A stretch of DNA of 58,025 nucleotides, taken from contig JAEEQE010000016.1 in NCBI GenBank assembly GCA_016285145.1, forward strand, positions 1 through 58,025. The letters run 5' to 3'. The position numbers were made by a program, and so were the translations under genes. Positions 34,145-42,597 of this stretch are shown here, one piece after another. Numbering within the stretch: position 1 is the first letter of the stretch; every line of letters begins with the position of its first letter. The notes beneath the pieces were generated by a model. The model did not search any database. It saw only the letters and a program-made list of their open reading frames with translations, and was not told the origin of the DNA. The stretch comes from Bacteroidales bacterium. GTDB taxonomy: Bacteria; Bacteroidota; Bacteroidia; Bacteroidales; WCHB1-69.

Positions 34145-36913
34145 ATGAGTTCTAAAAAATCAAAAAAGCAGGTTAAAAGCAATGGCACAGTATTAGGGAA
34201 ACAATACCCGAGCGATTTGAAAAATGCCAACAACGAGCTTGTCTCCAACATTGTTCAATGGTCATTTTGTATTATCGGGACCATTTTCCTGTTTTCATGT
34301 TTAGGTTTACTAATCTCCAAAATATACCATCCGGAAACAGAAAGCATTGTAAAGGCCGCGTTAGAAAAATGTATCGTAACGGACTTCCAACCAGAACCCG
34401 TGGAGGCCTTGTTGTTCCGAACAGGACTGCTCTTTATCCCATGCTGTCTTCTTGGCCTTTACTTTCTCACCACTCGTTCATTTTTCAAAAAAATCGCACA
34501 AAACAAATGGTTAGCTTATTCCTTGGTTGTTTTGGCTTCAGCTGGCATTGCCTTCTTGGGATATTATGTGTTTGCCCAAGACAACCCCACCTATCTTGAG
34601 ACACTTGGAAGATTACATAACGAGCGGGACCGACTGGCGGTCACCAATTATGATTTTTTCTTCAAGGACACTTTCCTTGACACTCATCTGGCTCAATATT
34701 TCCTGCTATGGGTATCCTTGTTACTTTTATTCTATCTGTTTGTGGTCAAGTTTATTCGTGGAATCGGATCCAAAGTATATAAAATATTATCTTCCGCCGT
34801 GCTTTTTGTGTTTGCCGCAATCATCCTGATTCAGATCTTCAACATGATGCACTTCGACATGCCTTTGAACTGGGAAAACCAATTTGACTTCAATGCCGTC
34901 TTCTATTCTGCCACTCAGGTAAATGCCGGCAGTCAACTGCTGAATGACGGGTTCACGAACACGTATGGCTTATATCCTCATTTTCTACAGCCTTTCTTTA
35001 ATCTATTTGGATTTTCGGTTTCCAGTTTCACCTTCGCGATGAGTTTATTGATTGTTTTTACTTTTGCCTCCATCCTGCTCTTTTTATACACTACGGTACA
35101 AGACAAGATCATCGCACTGCTCGGTTTTGGCACCAGTTTATATTTCTCCTATTTGCTGAACCGTTTGATCATGAATTTTGATTCTGCTTTTGCCATTTTC
35201 CCCATCCGAACCACACCGGTGGCTCTCCTGCTTTTAACTGTTTCCCTTTTCTTAATAGCGGTAAAAAAGGACAAACAGCGCTTTCAGCGCATTGTCTATT
35301 ACGTCGGAACAGTCCTTATGGCGTTCGGTGTTATTTGGAATTTCGAGTTCGGATTAGTTTCCTATCTTTCATGGTTGGCATTCCTCTGCTATTATGATTT
35401 CTTTTCCCCTGAAAAGAAATTCAATTGGAAGAAAATCCTGTTCCATTTTGGAGTATGGATTGTCACATTATTGCTGGCTTTTGCATGTTATGGAATAATC
35501 CAACGAATACATTACGGTCATTTCCCCGATTTCAGCTTACTCACATCCACACTCTCTGTTTTTGGATCCATGGGGTTTTTCATGTTGCCCATGCCGTTGT
35601 TCCACCCGTGGATGTTGCTCGTTCTTGTCCATATCTTATGCTTGGTTTATGCCATCAGCCGACTTTTCAAAAAGGACATCACACCCAAATCTGCCGCCAT
35701 ATTCCTGATGGCCATTTTAGGATGCGGTCTTTTCGCATACTATCAGGGCAGAAGCCACAACTGGAATTTCACCACAAGCTTGCTTCCAGGTCTCATTGAA
35801 CTCACACTGCTCACTGACGAATTATGGGCAACCTTCAAACGCACCAACAACTTCATCTTAACGCCATTCCTTTATTTGTGCTTTGCCTGTCTGTTACTTT
35901 CAACCATTAGTCTTGGCGCCGCATCTTCCGACATTAGCAACTTGGCCAATCAAACCGTCCGCAAAGAATTGAAGCCTGCCTATGCCAAAGAGAAAAAATA
36001 TATCAACAGCGTCAACCATTTCATCGATTCCTGCGATATCTCCTCCGACCGTGTCATATTGCTGTGTTCCAACAAGTACCAAGGGTTGTTCATGCAGGAC
36101 AAGCGGATGCGCTCCGCCGTCAATCCGGGTATTCTGGACTTGTTTTATAAAACAGATGCCGAGCGATATGTGACTACCCTTGCCGATTCCGCCTACGATG
36201 TGTTTTTAGGCAACAATTTCTACTATCCATATCTTTCCGACATTCGTACTGTTTTAACTGCGGAATATCAAGTTGTAGATCGTCTTTACGACACCACCGC
36301 TTTGATTTTCGCTCATTTGCAGAAACGGAACACTCCTTCTCCAGCAACCGTATTTTTCCAAAAAAGAAATACAACCCTGCTGCATGAAAAATTCACCAAA
36401 GACTCCACATATTACCGTCAACTGTGCAATCTGTCGAAAAACGGACGGGACAGTTTGGACATCCCGTCCACCTTTACTGTGGAAATCCTCTTCCGCGCCG
36501 ACAGCATGCAATTCTACCAATACCCCGTGCTATGTGCCAATAACACTGATAGCTCGGGCTTTGCAATATTCAACACGGGGAACAAGGCAAAACCTGACGA
36601 ATATTACATCAATATTGGTGGCATCGGATTCCCTATCCAGCTGAAATCCAATCAATGGCACTACCTTACCGTAGTGTTTTCCGGACAACAAGTCTATGCC
36701 TTTGATAACGGGCAAATGAAAGCTGCTGTCATGTTCCCCTCCTCGTACAAGAAATCCGAGAACAAACTATATGTTGGGAACAATGGTTCCCTGCGGCATT
36801 TCTCTGGCATTATCAATGAGGTTGCCATATCCTCCGGCGCACTATCTGCTCAAGAGATTTCAAACACTTGGCAGAATATCAATTCCAGCATACAGAAACT
36901 ACGCCCCCGATAG
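34145..36913 (+). CDS. Multi-pass membrane protein with C-terminal LamG/concanavalin-like domain, probable GT-C glycosyltransferase
   Basis: The 922-residue protein has about a dozen or more hydrophobic helices in residues 35-600, then an extracytoplasmic part. Residues about 775-915 look like a LamG/concanavalin fold: STFTVEILFRAD, WHYLTVVFSGQQVYAFDNGQ and HFSGIINEVAISSGALSAQE. The helix region with acidic and aromatic loops (NWENQFDFNAVFYS, TNTYGLYPHFLQPFF) resembles GT-C enzymes that use polyprenyl-phosphate sugars on the outer face of the membrane. Its place beside GtrB-like, GtrA and GT2 genes supports a role in transferring a lipid-linked sugar to a surface glycan. The LamG end may bind the acceptor. 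No family was recognised with certainty. Confidence 0.68.
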   Translation: MSSKKSKKQVKSNGTVLGKQYPSDLKNANNELVSNIVQWSFCIIGTIFLFSCLGLLISKIYHPETESIVKAALEKCIVTDFQPEPVEALLFRTGLLFIPCCLLGLYFLTTRSFFKKIAQNKWLAYSLVVLASAGIAFLGYYVFAQDNPTYLETLGRLHNERDRLAVTNYDFFFKDTFLDTHLAQYFLLWVSLLLLFYLFVVKFIRGIGSKVYKILSSAVLFVFAAIILIQIFNMMHFDMPLNWENQFDFNAVFYSATQVNAGSQLLNDGFTNTYGLYPHFLQPFFNLFGFSVSSFTFAMSLLIVFTFASILLFLYTTVQDKIIALLGFGTSLYFSYLLNRLIMNFDSAFAIFPIRTTPVALLLLTVSLFLIAVKKDKQRFQRIVYYVGTVLMAFGVIWNFEFGLVSYLSWLAFLCYYDFFSPEKKFNWKKILFHFGVWIVTLLLAFACYGIIQRIHYGHFPDFSLLTSTLSVFGSMGFFMLPMPLFHPWMLLVLVHILCLVYAISRLFKKDITPKSAAIFLMAILGCGLFAYYQGRSHNWNFTTSLLPGLIELTLLTDELWATFKRTNNFILTPFLYLCFACLLLSTISLGAASSDISNLANQTVRKELKPAYAKEKKYINSVNHFIDSCDISSDRVILLCSNKYQGLFMQDKRMRSAVNPGILDLFYKTDAERYVTTLADSAYDVFLGNNFYYPYLSDIRTVLTAEYQVVDRLYDTTALIFAHLQKRNTPSPATVFFQKRNTTLLHEKFTKDSTYYRQLCNLSKNGRDSLDIPSTFTVEILFRADSMQFYQYPVLCANNTDSSGFAIFNTGNKAKPDEYYINIGGIGFPIQLKSNQWHYLTVVFSGQQVYAFDNGQMKAAVMFPSSYKKSENKLYVGNNGSLRHFSGIINEVAISSGALSAQEISNTWQNINSSIQKLRPR

Positions 36914-36930
36914 GACAATACATTTTTTCG

Positions 36931-36938
36931 TATCTTTG
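36931..36938 (+). promoter_or_regulatory. -7 promoter box upstream of the gtrA region
   Basis: TATCTTTG lies 18 bases after the stop of the LamG protein gene and about 200 bases before the probable gtrA start. It may be the original gtrA promoter. Confidence 0.5.
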
Positions 36939-37041
36939 CCGCTGATTATATTGCAGACAATTTGAGCCAACTTGTTTTGCCTATTAAAATACAGACACAC
37001 AACAAGGTGTGAGAAAAAAGAGGGGACCTGCCGATATATTT

Positions 37042-37049
37042 TAAATTTG
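37042..37049 (+). promoter_or_regulatory. -7 promoter box of the ATPase relic in front of gtrA
   Basis: TAAATTTG lies just before the ATG of the relic open frame and could now also drive gtrA. Confidence 0.5.
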
Positions 37050-37054
37050 CAGTT

Positions 37055-37138
37055 ATGGGAATTTACATCAATCCGGGTAATGAGAACTTCCGTAAGGCAC
37101 GGAATGAGGAGTATGTGGACAAATCCGGACTGAATACA
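37055..37138 (+). pseudogene. N-terminal relic of an AAA-ATPase-like (PF09820 type) gene fused in frame to gtrA
   Basis: The first codons read MGIYINPGNENFRKA followed by RNEEYVDKSGL. This is the conserved N-terminus of the AAA-ATPase-like/DUF1703 proteins that are common in Bacteroidetes. After about 26 residues the homology stops and the frame runs straight into gtrA, whose natural start is probably Met29 (37139). The Walker motifs and the rest of the ATPase gene are missing. It appears to be the stump left by a deletion that removed the body of the gene. Whether a fusion protein is made is unknown. Confidence 0.7.
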
Positions 37139-37546
37139 ATGGATAAACTGATACAACTGATCAAAACACTTTACGCCAAATACCGCAACTTCATCCTCTA
37201 TTGCGTTATTGGCGTGATCAACACGGGAGTGGATCTGGGCGTGTTTTCGCTGCTCTGCCACTGGGGTGTGCATTATCTGGTTGCCAACATCGTCAGCTAC
37301 CACTGCGGCATCGTGTGCAGTTTCCTCCTCAACCGGAAAGTCAACTTCAAAGTCAAGGACAAGGTTTTCCGCCGCTTCCTCTCCTTCTACGGTATCAGCC
37401 TGGTGGCCGTGGCCGCCAGCGAAGGCATGCTATACCTGTTTGTATCCGTCATGGGGCTCCACAGCATTGTGGCCAAGCTCATTTCCATGGTCATCATTGC
37501 CATCTGCCAGTTTCTATTTGTCAAACGCTTTACTTTCAGAAAATAA
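37139..37546 (+). CDS. gtrA: GtrA-family membrane protein (polyprenyl-phosphate sugar flippase)
   Basis: From the internal Met the protein has 135 residues and four membrane helices. FILYCVIGVINTGVDLGVFS, NIVSYHCGIVCSFLLNRKVNF and QFLFVKRFTFRK are typical of GtrA. These proteins are thought to flip undecaprenyl-phosphate-linked sugars across the inner membrane for O-antigen decoration. The open frame extends 28 codons upstream into a relic of an ATPase gene, so the start is ambiguous; Met29 is favoured because GtrA proteins start shortly before the first helix. A GT2 gene follows after six bases. Confidence 0.88.
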   Translation: MDKLIQLIKTLYAKYRNFILYCVIGVINTGVDLGVFSLLCHWGVHYLVANIVSYHCGIVCSFLLNRKVNFKVKDKVFRRFLSFYGISLVAVAASEGMLYLFVSVMGLHSIVAKLISMVIIAICQFLFVKRFTFRK

Positions 37547-37552
37547 TCGCCT

Positions 37553-38281
37553 ATGCAAACCACCATCATAATTCCCTGTTACAACGAAGCCAACCGCCTG
37601 AACAAGGAGGCTTTTCTGCAATTCCTCGGCAATCACGAAGATGTGTCCTTCCTCTTTGTCAATGATGGTAGCAAGGACAACACCTTAGAGATGCTCGCGG
37701 CCTTCGCGAACGAGCACCAACGAATCCATTATCTGGACGTGCAGCCCAATGGCGGCAAGGCAGAGGCCGTGCGCCGAGGCATGCTTCACGCTGCAGAACA
37801 CATCCCCAGCGATTATATCGGCTTCTGGGATGCGGATCTGGCAACGCCGCTATGGGAAATCGACAACTTCCTCACACAAATACAACGCGGTGATTTTGAA
37901 ATGGTTACCGGATTACGTCTCATGCGCTTGGGTGCTGGCGTGAAACGCAAACAACTGCGCCATTATTTAGGACGCTGCTTTGCCACCACGGCCTCCATCC
38001 TGCTGAAACTGCCCGTTTATGACACCCAATGTGGGGCCAAACTATACAAGACCTCCATCGTACCGACTCTCTTCTCCGATTCCTTCGTCACCCGCTGGCT
38101 GTTTGATGTGGAACTGCTGGCCCGCTTTATAAACGCCTACGGACGCGACAAAGCCATCCAGAACGTTTACGAATACCCACTCCTCGAATGGGTGGACGTA
38201 GGTGGCTCACAACTGAAATTCAAGGACTTCTTCAAAGCCCCCTACGAACTCTGGCAGATTAAAAGACGCTACAAATTGTAG
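37553..38281 (+). CDS. Family 2 glycosyltransferase, dolichol-phosphate mannosyltransferase-like
   Basis: The 242-residue protein is a single GT2 domain: TTIIIPCYNEANRL, FLFVNDGSKDNT, GGKAEAVRRGM, YIGFWDADLATP and DTQCGAKLYK. It lacks the C-terminal helices of the GtrB-like enzyme at 31616. Pairing with gtrA six bases upstream suggests that it makes the polyprenyl-phosphate sugar that GtrA flips. The sugar is unknown. Confidence 0.88.
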   Translation: MQTTIIIPCYNEANRLNKEAFLQFLGNHEDVSFLFVNDGSKDNTLEMLAAFANEHQRIHYLDVQPNGGKAEAVRRGMLHAAEHIPSDYIGFWDADLATPLWEIDNFLTQIQRGDFEMVTGLRLMRLGAGVKRKQLRHYLGRCFATTASILLKLPVYDTQCGAKLYKTSIVPTLFSDSFVTRWLFDVELLARFINAYGRDKAIQNVYEYPLLEWVDVGGSQLKFKDFFKAPYELWQIKRRYKL

Positions 38282-38349
38282 GCATCCTTTTAAAGTCTCA
38301 TAACAATCTAAAATCATTTTTCACACTGATTATAACATAAAACCATTAT

Positions 38350-40629
38350 ATGAAAGAATTTTGGACAAAAAACAAGAAAAACGCCTGGTTTTGGGCTTTT
38401 ATCATCGTAGCGGCGGCACTGCTTTTCATCATGCCCATTTTAAGTTTAGATGCCGGTAACACGGGGGATGAAGACGGTTTTCAGATTCCTCAAGGACAGA
38501 ATGTCGTCAACTACTATAAAACCCATGGAGAAGACACCACCTGTCTCAACTTCAAAGACAACCTCCAATACTACGGTTCTTCTTTCGATGTCATTACAGA
38601 ATACATCAATCAAACATTTCATATCAAGGACATAAATATCTCACGCCATATCTGCAATTCCCTTTTGGGGTGGCTGGCTATCCTTATGGTGGGACTGATA
38701 GCCTACCAATTGGGCGGCTTCCGTGCCGGCGCGATTGCCATGATCCTGCTGTTCTTGTCGCCACGATTCCTCGGCCATTCGTTCAACAACCCTAAAGACT
38801 TGCCATTCGCCACGGCGGTCATATCTGCCATTTTCGGCATGGTGCTCTTTTTCAAGCAATTCCCGAAAGTAAAATGGTACACCTTTGTCATCCTCATTCT
38901 CTCCATCGCCTTCTCTATCAGCGTCCGTATCGGCGGATTGATACTCTTTGGCTACTTCGGGCTTTTGGGTCTGATTTACCTTTTCTTCCATCTTTCCAAT
39001 AAAAAGAAAAACGGCAACAAACTTCAAGGTAACGGGTCCGCAGACACATATCATATTACCCTCAAGGATTTCTTCAAGTTGCTGGTTATGGGCCTGCTCA
39101 TCTGCATCGTCGGGTATTTTGCCGGGCTTCTGTTGTGGCCGTTCGCGCTACAGGCACCGATCAAGAATCCCATGGAAGCGTTCAAACTGATGTCCTCCTT
39201 TGACATCTCGCTCCGCCAGCTCTTCGAGGGCACGATGCAGTGGTCTGACCGGCTGCCATGGTACTATACGCCCAAATACATCCTTATCTCAATTCCCATT
39301 GCCGTCATCATCGGCATGATTCTCTTCTTCATCTTCTGCTGGCGGAAAAAAGAGGACCGCTTCTGGGCATTCTTCGTCTTCTTCACCTTCTTCTTCCCCG
39401 TATTCTGGATTGTCTATACCCGCGCCAATGTGTATGGCGGCTGGCGTCACGCCATGTTCGCCTACCCGCCTATGGTAGTCGCTGCCGGATGGGGATTTGA
39501 CGGTCTCGTGCGGTGGGTGGAATCAAAATTGGGAATTAACAATGAAACAACAACAAATAACGATGATACAGACGTGGCACGCCACGTCTCTACGAAGGGT
39601 ATTATCGTGAACGTGGCCAGCGTGGTGATTCTGTTGGCGCTGCTCATCGGGCCCATTCGCCATATCGTGGCCAACCACCCGTACGAATATGTCTATTTCA
39701 ACGAGTTTGCCGGTGGGGCCAAGAAAGCCTTCGGCAACTACGAGATGGACTACTACTACCACTCCACCCGCGAGGCTTCCGAATGGATTATCGCCAATGC
39801 CGAGCCCAAAGCCGATGGCTCCAAAATCCGCGTGGGCACCTGGCACACCGCCTCGGTGAACTACTTCTTCCGCAACGACACCGCCCGCTTCCAGCCCACA
39901 TTCATCCGCTGGTACGAAAAGGAGAACTCCGACTGGGATTACGCCATCTTCACCGTTACAGGCATCAACCCGGAATACCTCCGCAGCCCGAAGTTCCCGC
40001 CCAAAAACACGGTCAAAACCATTGAGGTGGATGGCAAACCCATCTGCATCATCCTCAAACGGAACGACAAATCCGACTGCCAAGCCTTCAAATACAAGAA
40101 CGAGGGACGGCTCGACTCCGCCTTCATCCTCTATAAACAAGCCCTGCAAAAGGATCCCGAGAACCTTGGTGCCCTGCTCAATATCGGAGAACTCTACGTA
40201 CGCATCAACCGTCCCGACAGTGCCTTGATGTTCCTCAACCGTTACACCGCCATCGACCCGTATGCAGAAGTGGCCAACTACATGACGGCTTACGCCCATA
40301 TCTACAAAGGCGAAAACGACAAAGCTTTGGATATTGTCCGCAAGATCCAGAAACACAACATCAAATACACGGGCGCCTATTATCTTGCCATCCAGATTTA
40401 TCTGCAGAAGAAAGATTTCGTGGCTGCTAACAAGGAGTTCATGAAGCTGATTGACATTGACCGCGTGGACGACCAATTTGTGCAGATGTGGCTACAATTC
40501 AACCAGATGCAGAACATCGATGCGCAACACGCCTACATCAAGCTCTATAAGGCGATGGCCAAGAGCTTCGAAAAACGGGGTAAGAAAAAAGAGGCCGAAC
40601 AATACCAAAAACTGGCCACCGGCAGATAA
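38350..40629 (+). CDS. GT39-like membrane glycosyltransferase with C-terminal TPR repeats
   Basis: The 759-residue protein has about ten membrane helices in residues 10-450, with an acidic first loop (GNTGDEDGFQIPQG), GHSFNNPKDLPFATAV and YGGWRHAMFAYPPM, all resembling GT39/GT-C enzymes that use lipid-linked sugars. Residues about 570-750 contain TPR-like repeats (GALLNIGELYVRINRPDSAL). The loop before the last helix (about residues 400-415) is encoded by a palindromic repeat of the TAGAGACG family, and its asparagine-rich run NNETTTNN looks like linker. It is 68 bases after the GT2 gene. The protein probably ends the glycan pathway of this locus. Confidence 0.75.
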   Translation: MKEFWTKNKKNAWFWAFIIVAAALLFIMPILSLDAGNTGDEDGFQIPQGQNVVNYYKTHGEDTTCLNFKDNLQYYGSSFDVITEYINQTFHIKDINISRHICNSLLGWLAILMVGLIAYQLGGFRAGAIAMILLFLSPRFLGHSFNNPKDLPFATAVISAIFGMVLFFKQFPKVKWYTFVILILSIAFSISVRIGGLILFGYFGLLGLIYLFFHLSNKKKNGNKLQGNGSADTYHITLKDFFKLLVMGLLICIVGYFAGLLLWPFALQAPIKNPMEAFKLMSSFDISLRQLFEGTMQWSDRLPWYYTPKYILISIPIAVIIGMILFFIFCWRKKEDRFWAFFVFFTFFFPVFWIVYTRANVYGGWRHAMFAYPPMVVAAGWGFDGLVRWVESKLGINNETTTNNDDTDVARHVSTKGIIVNVASVVILLALLIGPIRHIVANHPYEYVYFNEFAGGAKKAFGNYEMDYYYHSTREASEWIIANAEPKADGSKIRVGTWHTASVNYFFRNDTARFQPTFIRWYEKENSDWDYAIFTVTGINPEYLRSPKFPPKNTVKTIEVDGKPICIILKRNDKSDCQAFKYKNEGRLDSAFILYKQALQKDPENLGALLNIGELYVRINRPDSALMFLNRYTAIDPYAEVANYMTAYAHIYKGENDKALDIVRKIQKHNIKYTGAYYLAIQIYLQKKDFVAANKEFMKLIDIDRVDDQFVQMWLQFNQMQNIDAQHAYIKLYKAMAKSFEKRGKKKEAEQYQKLATGR
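39570..39594. repeat. TAGAGACG-family palindrome inside a coding region, member 3
   Basis: AGACGTGGC and GCCACGTCT form 9-bp arms separated by AC; the right side continues TCTAC as in member 1. It encodes DTDVARHVST in a membrane-protein loop without breaking the frame. Confidence 0.75.
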
Positions 40630-40640
40630 TCGCTCCCGAC

Positions 40641-41405
40641 CTATTTACGGAACAATCCATACACAGCGGTGCCACTTCCCGACATAGAGGCGTAGGTGGC
40701 ACCGTTTTCATAAAACGAGCGCTTGATTTCCGCCAACTCGGGATGCTGTTCGAAGATGCTGTCCTCGAAATCGTTATGCAGAAGGTCGCGCCATTGCAGC
40801 ACCGGGGTGCGGATGATGTCGCACACATGCACAGTGGGCATTTTAGGCGTCACGCCCGCGTAGGCTTCGCGTGTGGAAACCGACACATCTGGTTTTTCAA
40901 TGCGTATTTCGTAATCTGACAAATCCAGCGGAATAGGCTGCAGAATCTCACCCCGTCCTGTGGCATACGCAGGTGTGTTGAGGATAAAGAAGGGCACATC
41001 GCTGCCCAATTGCGCTGCGTATGAAAGCAACGCCGTGTTATCCAACGGCAGACTGAAAAAGTCGGCCAGCATTTTCAGGGTGAACGCCGCATCGGCGGAA
41101 CCGCCGCCAAGACCGGCCCCTGTGGGGATGTGCTTCTCCAAACGCAGTCGCACGCCCCGAATGCCGAAATCGCGCTGCAACAGCCGGAAAGCTTTCACAC
41201 AAAGGTTTTTATCATCCGGACCCACATCCTGAACACTCTCGCAAACAAACTCAAAATCGATGTCCGTTTCCTCCAACGTGAGACTGTCCCTATAATAATC
41301 CGTAGGATAAAACACCGTCTCCAAGTCGTGGTACCCGTCCGGGCGTTTGCGCACGATGTTCAGACCGAGGTTGATTTTGCAATTGACTGGCATCATAAGT
41401 TTCAC
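40641..41405 (-). CDS. ispE: 4-diphosphocytidyl-2-C-methyl-D-erythritol kinase
   Basis: The 254-residue GHMP kinase has NCKINLGLNIVRKRPDGYH near the N-terminus, the ATP loop PTGAGLGGGSADAAF (about residues 95-109) and a C-terminal SMSGSGTAVYG. It phosphorylates CDP-methylerythritol in the isoprenoid pathway, the step before IspF. The gene is convergent with the TPR glycosyltransferase gene (11-base gap) and has a TACCTTTG box 22 bases upstream. Confidence 0.96.
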   Translation of the reverse strand: MKLMMPVNCKINLGLNIVRKRPDGYHDLETVFYPTDYYRDSLTLEETDIDFEFVCESVQDVGPDDKNLCVKAFRLLQRDFGIRGVRLRLEKHIPTGAGLGGGSADAAFTLKMLADFFSLPLDNTALLSYAAQLGSDVPFFILNTPAYATGRGEILQPIPLDLSDYEIRIEKPDVSVSTREAYAGVTPKMPTVHVCDIIRTPVLQWRDLLHNDFEDSIFEQHPELAEIKRSFYENGATYASMSGSGTAVYGLFRK

Positions 41406-41426
41406 TATAAGTTGTTATCAGCACTG

Positions 41427-41434
41427 CAAAGGTA
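41427..41434 (-). promoter_or_regulatory. -7 promoter box of ispE
   Basis: TACCTTTG on the minus strand lies 22 bases before the ispE start, in the gap shared with divergent era. Confidence 0.6.
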
Positions 41435-41551
41435 TGATTTTTTTCGGACTATCGGAAGGGAGCCTTGTATTTTAAAACAGGGAACTTCATATTGTAAAAG
41501 ACGGCGGAACAGTACACGCGATCGGATTCTGCCGTGTGTGCAAAAAAGTCG

Positions 41552-41559
41552 TACTTTTG
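41552..41559 (+). promoter_or_regulatory. -7 promoter box of era
   Basis: TACTTTTG lies 33 bases before the era ATG. Confidence 0.6.
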
Positions 41560-41592
41560 CGGCTGCAATAATAATCTACGAATCATCCGAAT

Positions 41593-42513
41593 ATGAATAC
41601 ATTTACGGACACGCTTACCAGCACTCCTGACCACCGCGCCGGCTTTGTCAACATCATAGGGAACCCCAATGTGGGCAAAAGTACGCTTATGAACCAGCTG
41701 GTGGGCGAGAAAATCTCCATTATGACCTCCAAGGCGCAGACCACGCGCCACCGCATCAAGGGCATTGTGAACGGCGACAACTACCAGATTGTCTATTCCG
41801 ACCTTCCCGGCGTGCTCGAGCCCGCCTACATGATGCAGAAAATGATGATGCGCTTCGTGGTGGACTCGCTGCAAGATGCTGACATTATCCTTTATATGGT
41901 GGATTGCGGCGAAATGAAATACCACGCGGAACTTGTAGAGAAAATCAAATCCTTGGGAAGGCCTATTGTTTTAACTATTAATAAAATAGACAAATACACC
42001 GAAGAGCAGGTCGCGGAGACGGAGCAATTCTGGAAACAACTGTTCCCAGATGCCGATGTGCTGACAGTTTCCGCCCTCAAAGGCGTGCATATCAACGAAT
42101 TGAGGGAGAAAATCATCGAATTGCTGCCGCTTTGTCCTCCCTATTTCCCCAAGGATGCCCTGACCGACCGTCCGATGCGCTTTTTTGTGTCGGAGCTAAT
42201 CCGCGAACAGATTCTCCTACAATACAAGAAGGAAATACCCTATAGTGTGGAGGTGGTTGTGGAAAGCTACAAGGAGGAAGAGGACATTATCCGCATCGGG
42301 GCCATCCTGTATGTGGAACGCGACACCCAAAAGGCCATCATCATCGGCAGCAAGGGAGCGGCCATCAAGAAACTCGGCTCCGACGCACGCCTGTCCATCG
42401 AGGATTTCCTGCAAAAGCACGTCTATTTGGATCTGTCGGTAAAAGTACTCAAAGACTGGCGTAACAGCGAGTTGCTGATGAGACGCTTCGGATACGACGA
42501 GGGGGAGAGGTAA
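41593..42513 (+). CDS. era: GTPase Era
   Basis: The 306-residue GTPase has G1 GNPNVGKSTLMNQLVG near residues 22-37, G3 DLPGV, G4 NKIDK and a C-terminal KH domain (IIGSKGAAIKKLGSDAR; VYLDLSVKVLKDWR) that binds the 3' end of 16S rRNA. Era helps mature the small ribosomal subunit. The KH domain separates it from EngA and EngB. It has its own promoter and is followed by a heptamer array. Confidence 0.97.
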   Translation: MNTFTDTLTSTPDHRAGFVNIIGNPNVGKSTLMNQLVGEKISIMTSKAQTTRHRIKGIVNGDNYQIVYSDLPGVLEPAYMMQKMMMRFVVDSLQDADIILYMVDCGEMKYHAELVEKIKSLGRPIVLTINKIDKYTEEQVAETEQFWKQLFPDADVLTVSALKGVHINELREKIIELLPLCPPYFPKDALTDRPMRFFVSELIREQILLQYKKEIPYSVEVVVESYKEEEDIIRIGAILYVERDTQKAIIIGSKGAAIKKLGSDARLSIEDFLQKHVYLDLSVKVLKDWRNSELLMRRFGYDEGER

Positions 42514-42518
42514 AAGTA

Positions 42519-42546
42519 TAGAGTTTAGAGTTGATAGTTTAGAGTT
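42519..42546. repeat. Heptamer array after era
   Basis: Four units with a 7-base period: TAGAGTT, TAGAGTT, GATAGTT, TAGAGTT. A perfect 14-bp palindrome TTGGGAATTCCCAA follows at 42555-42568. Confidence 0.7.
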
Positions 42547-42554
42547 TGTAAAAA

Positions 42555-42568
42555 TTGGGAATTCCCAA
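42555..42568. repeat. Perfect 14-bp palindrome upstream of hutI
   Basis: TTGGGAATTCCCAA is 30 bases before the hutI ATG. It could be an operator; nothing else supports this. Confidence 0.35.
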
Positions 42569-42597
42569 AATCAAATAATCCCTATTAATTTTTTAAT

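Noticed and set aside
39523-40476. 317-residue open frame on the minus strand
   Set aside because: Antisense of the TPR glycosyltransferase gene; no motif and no promoter.
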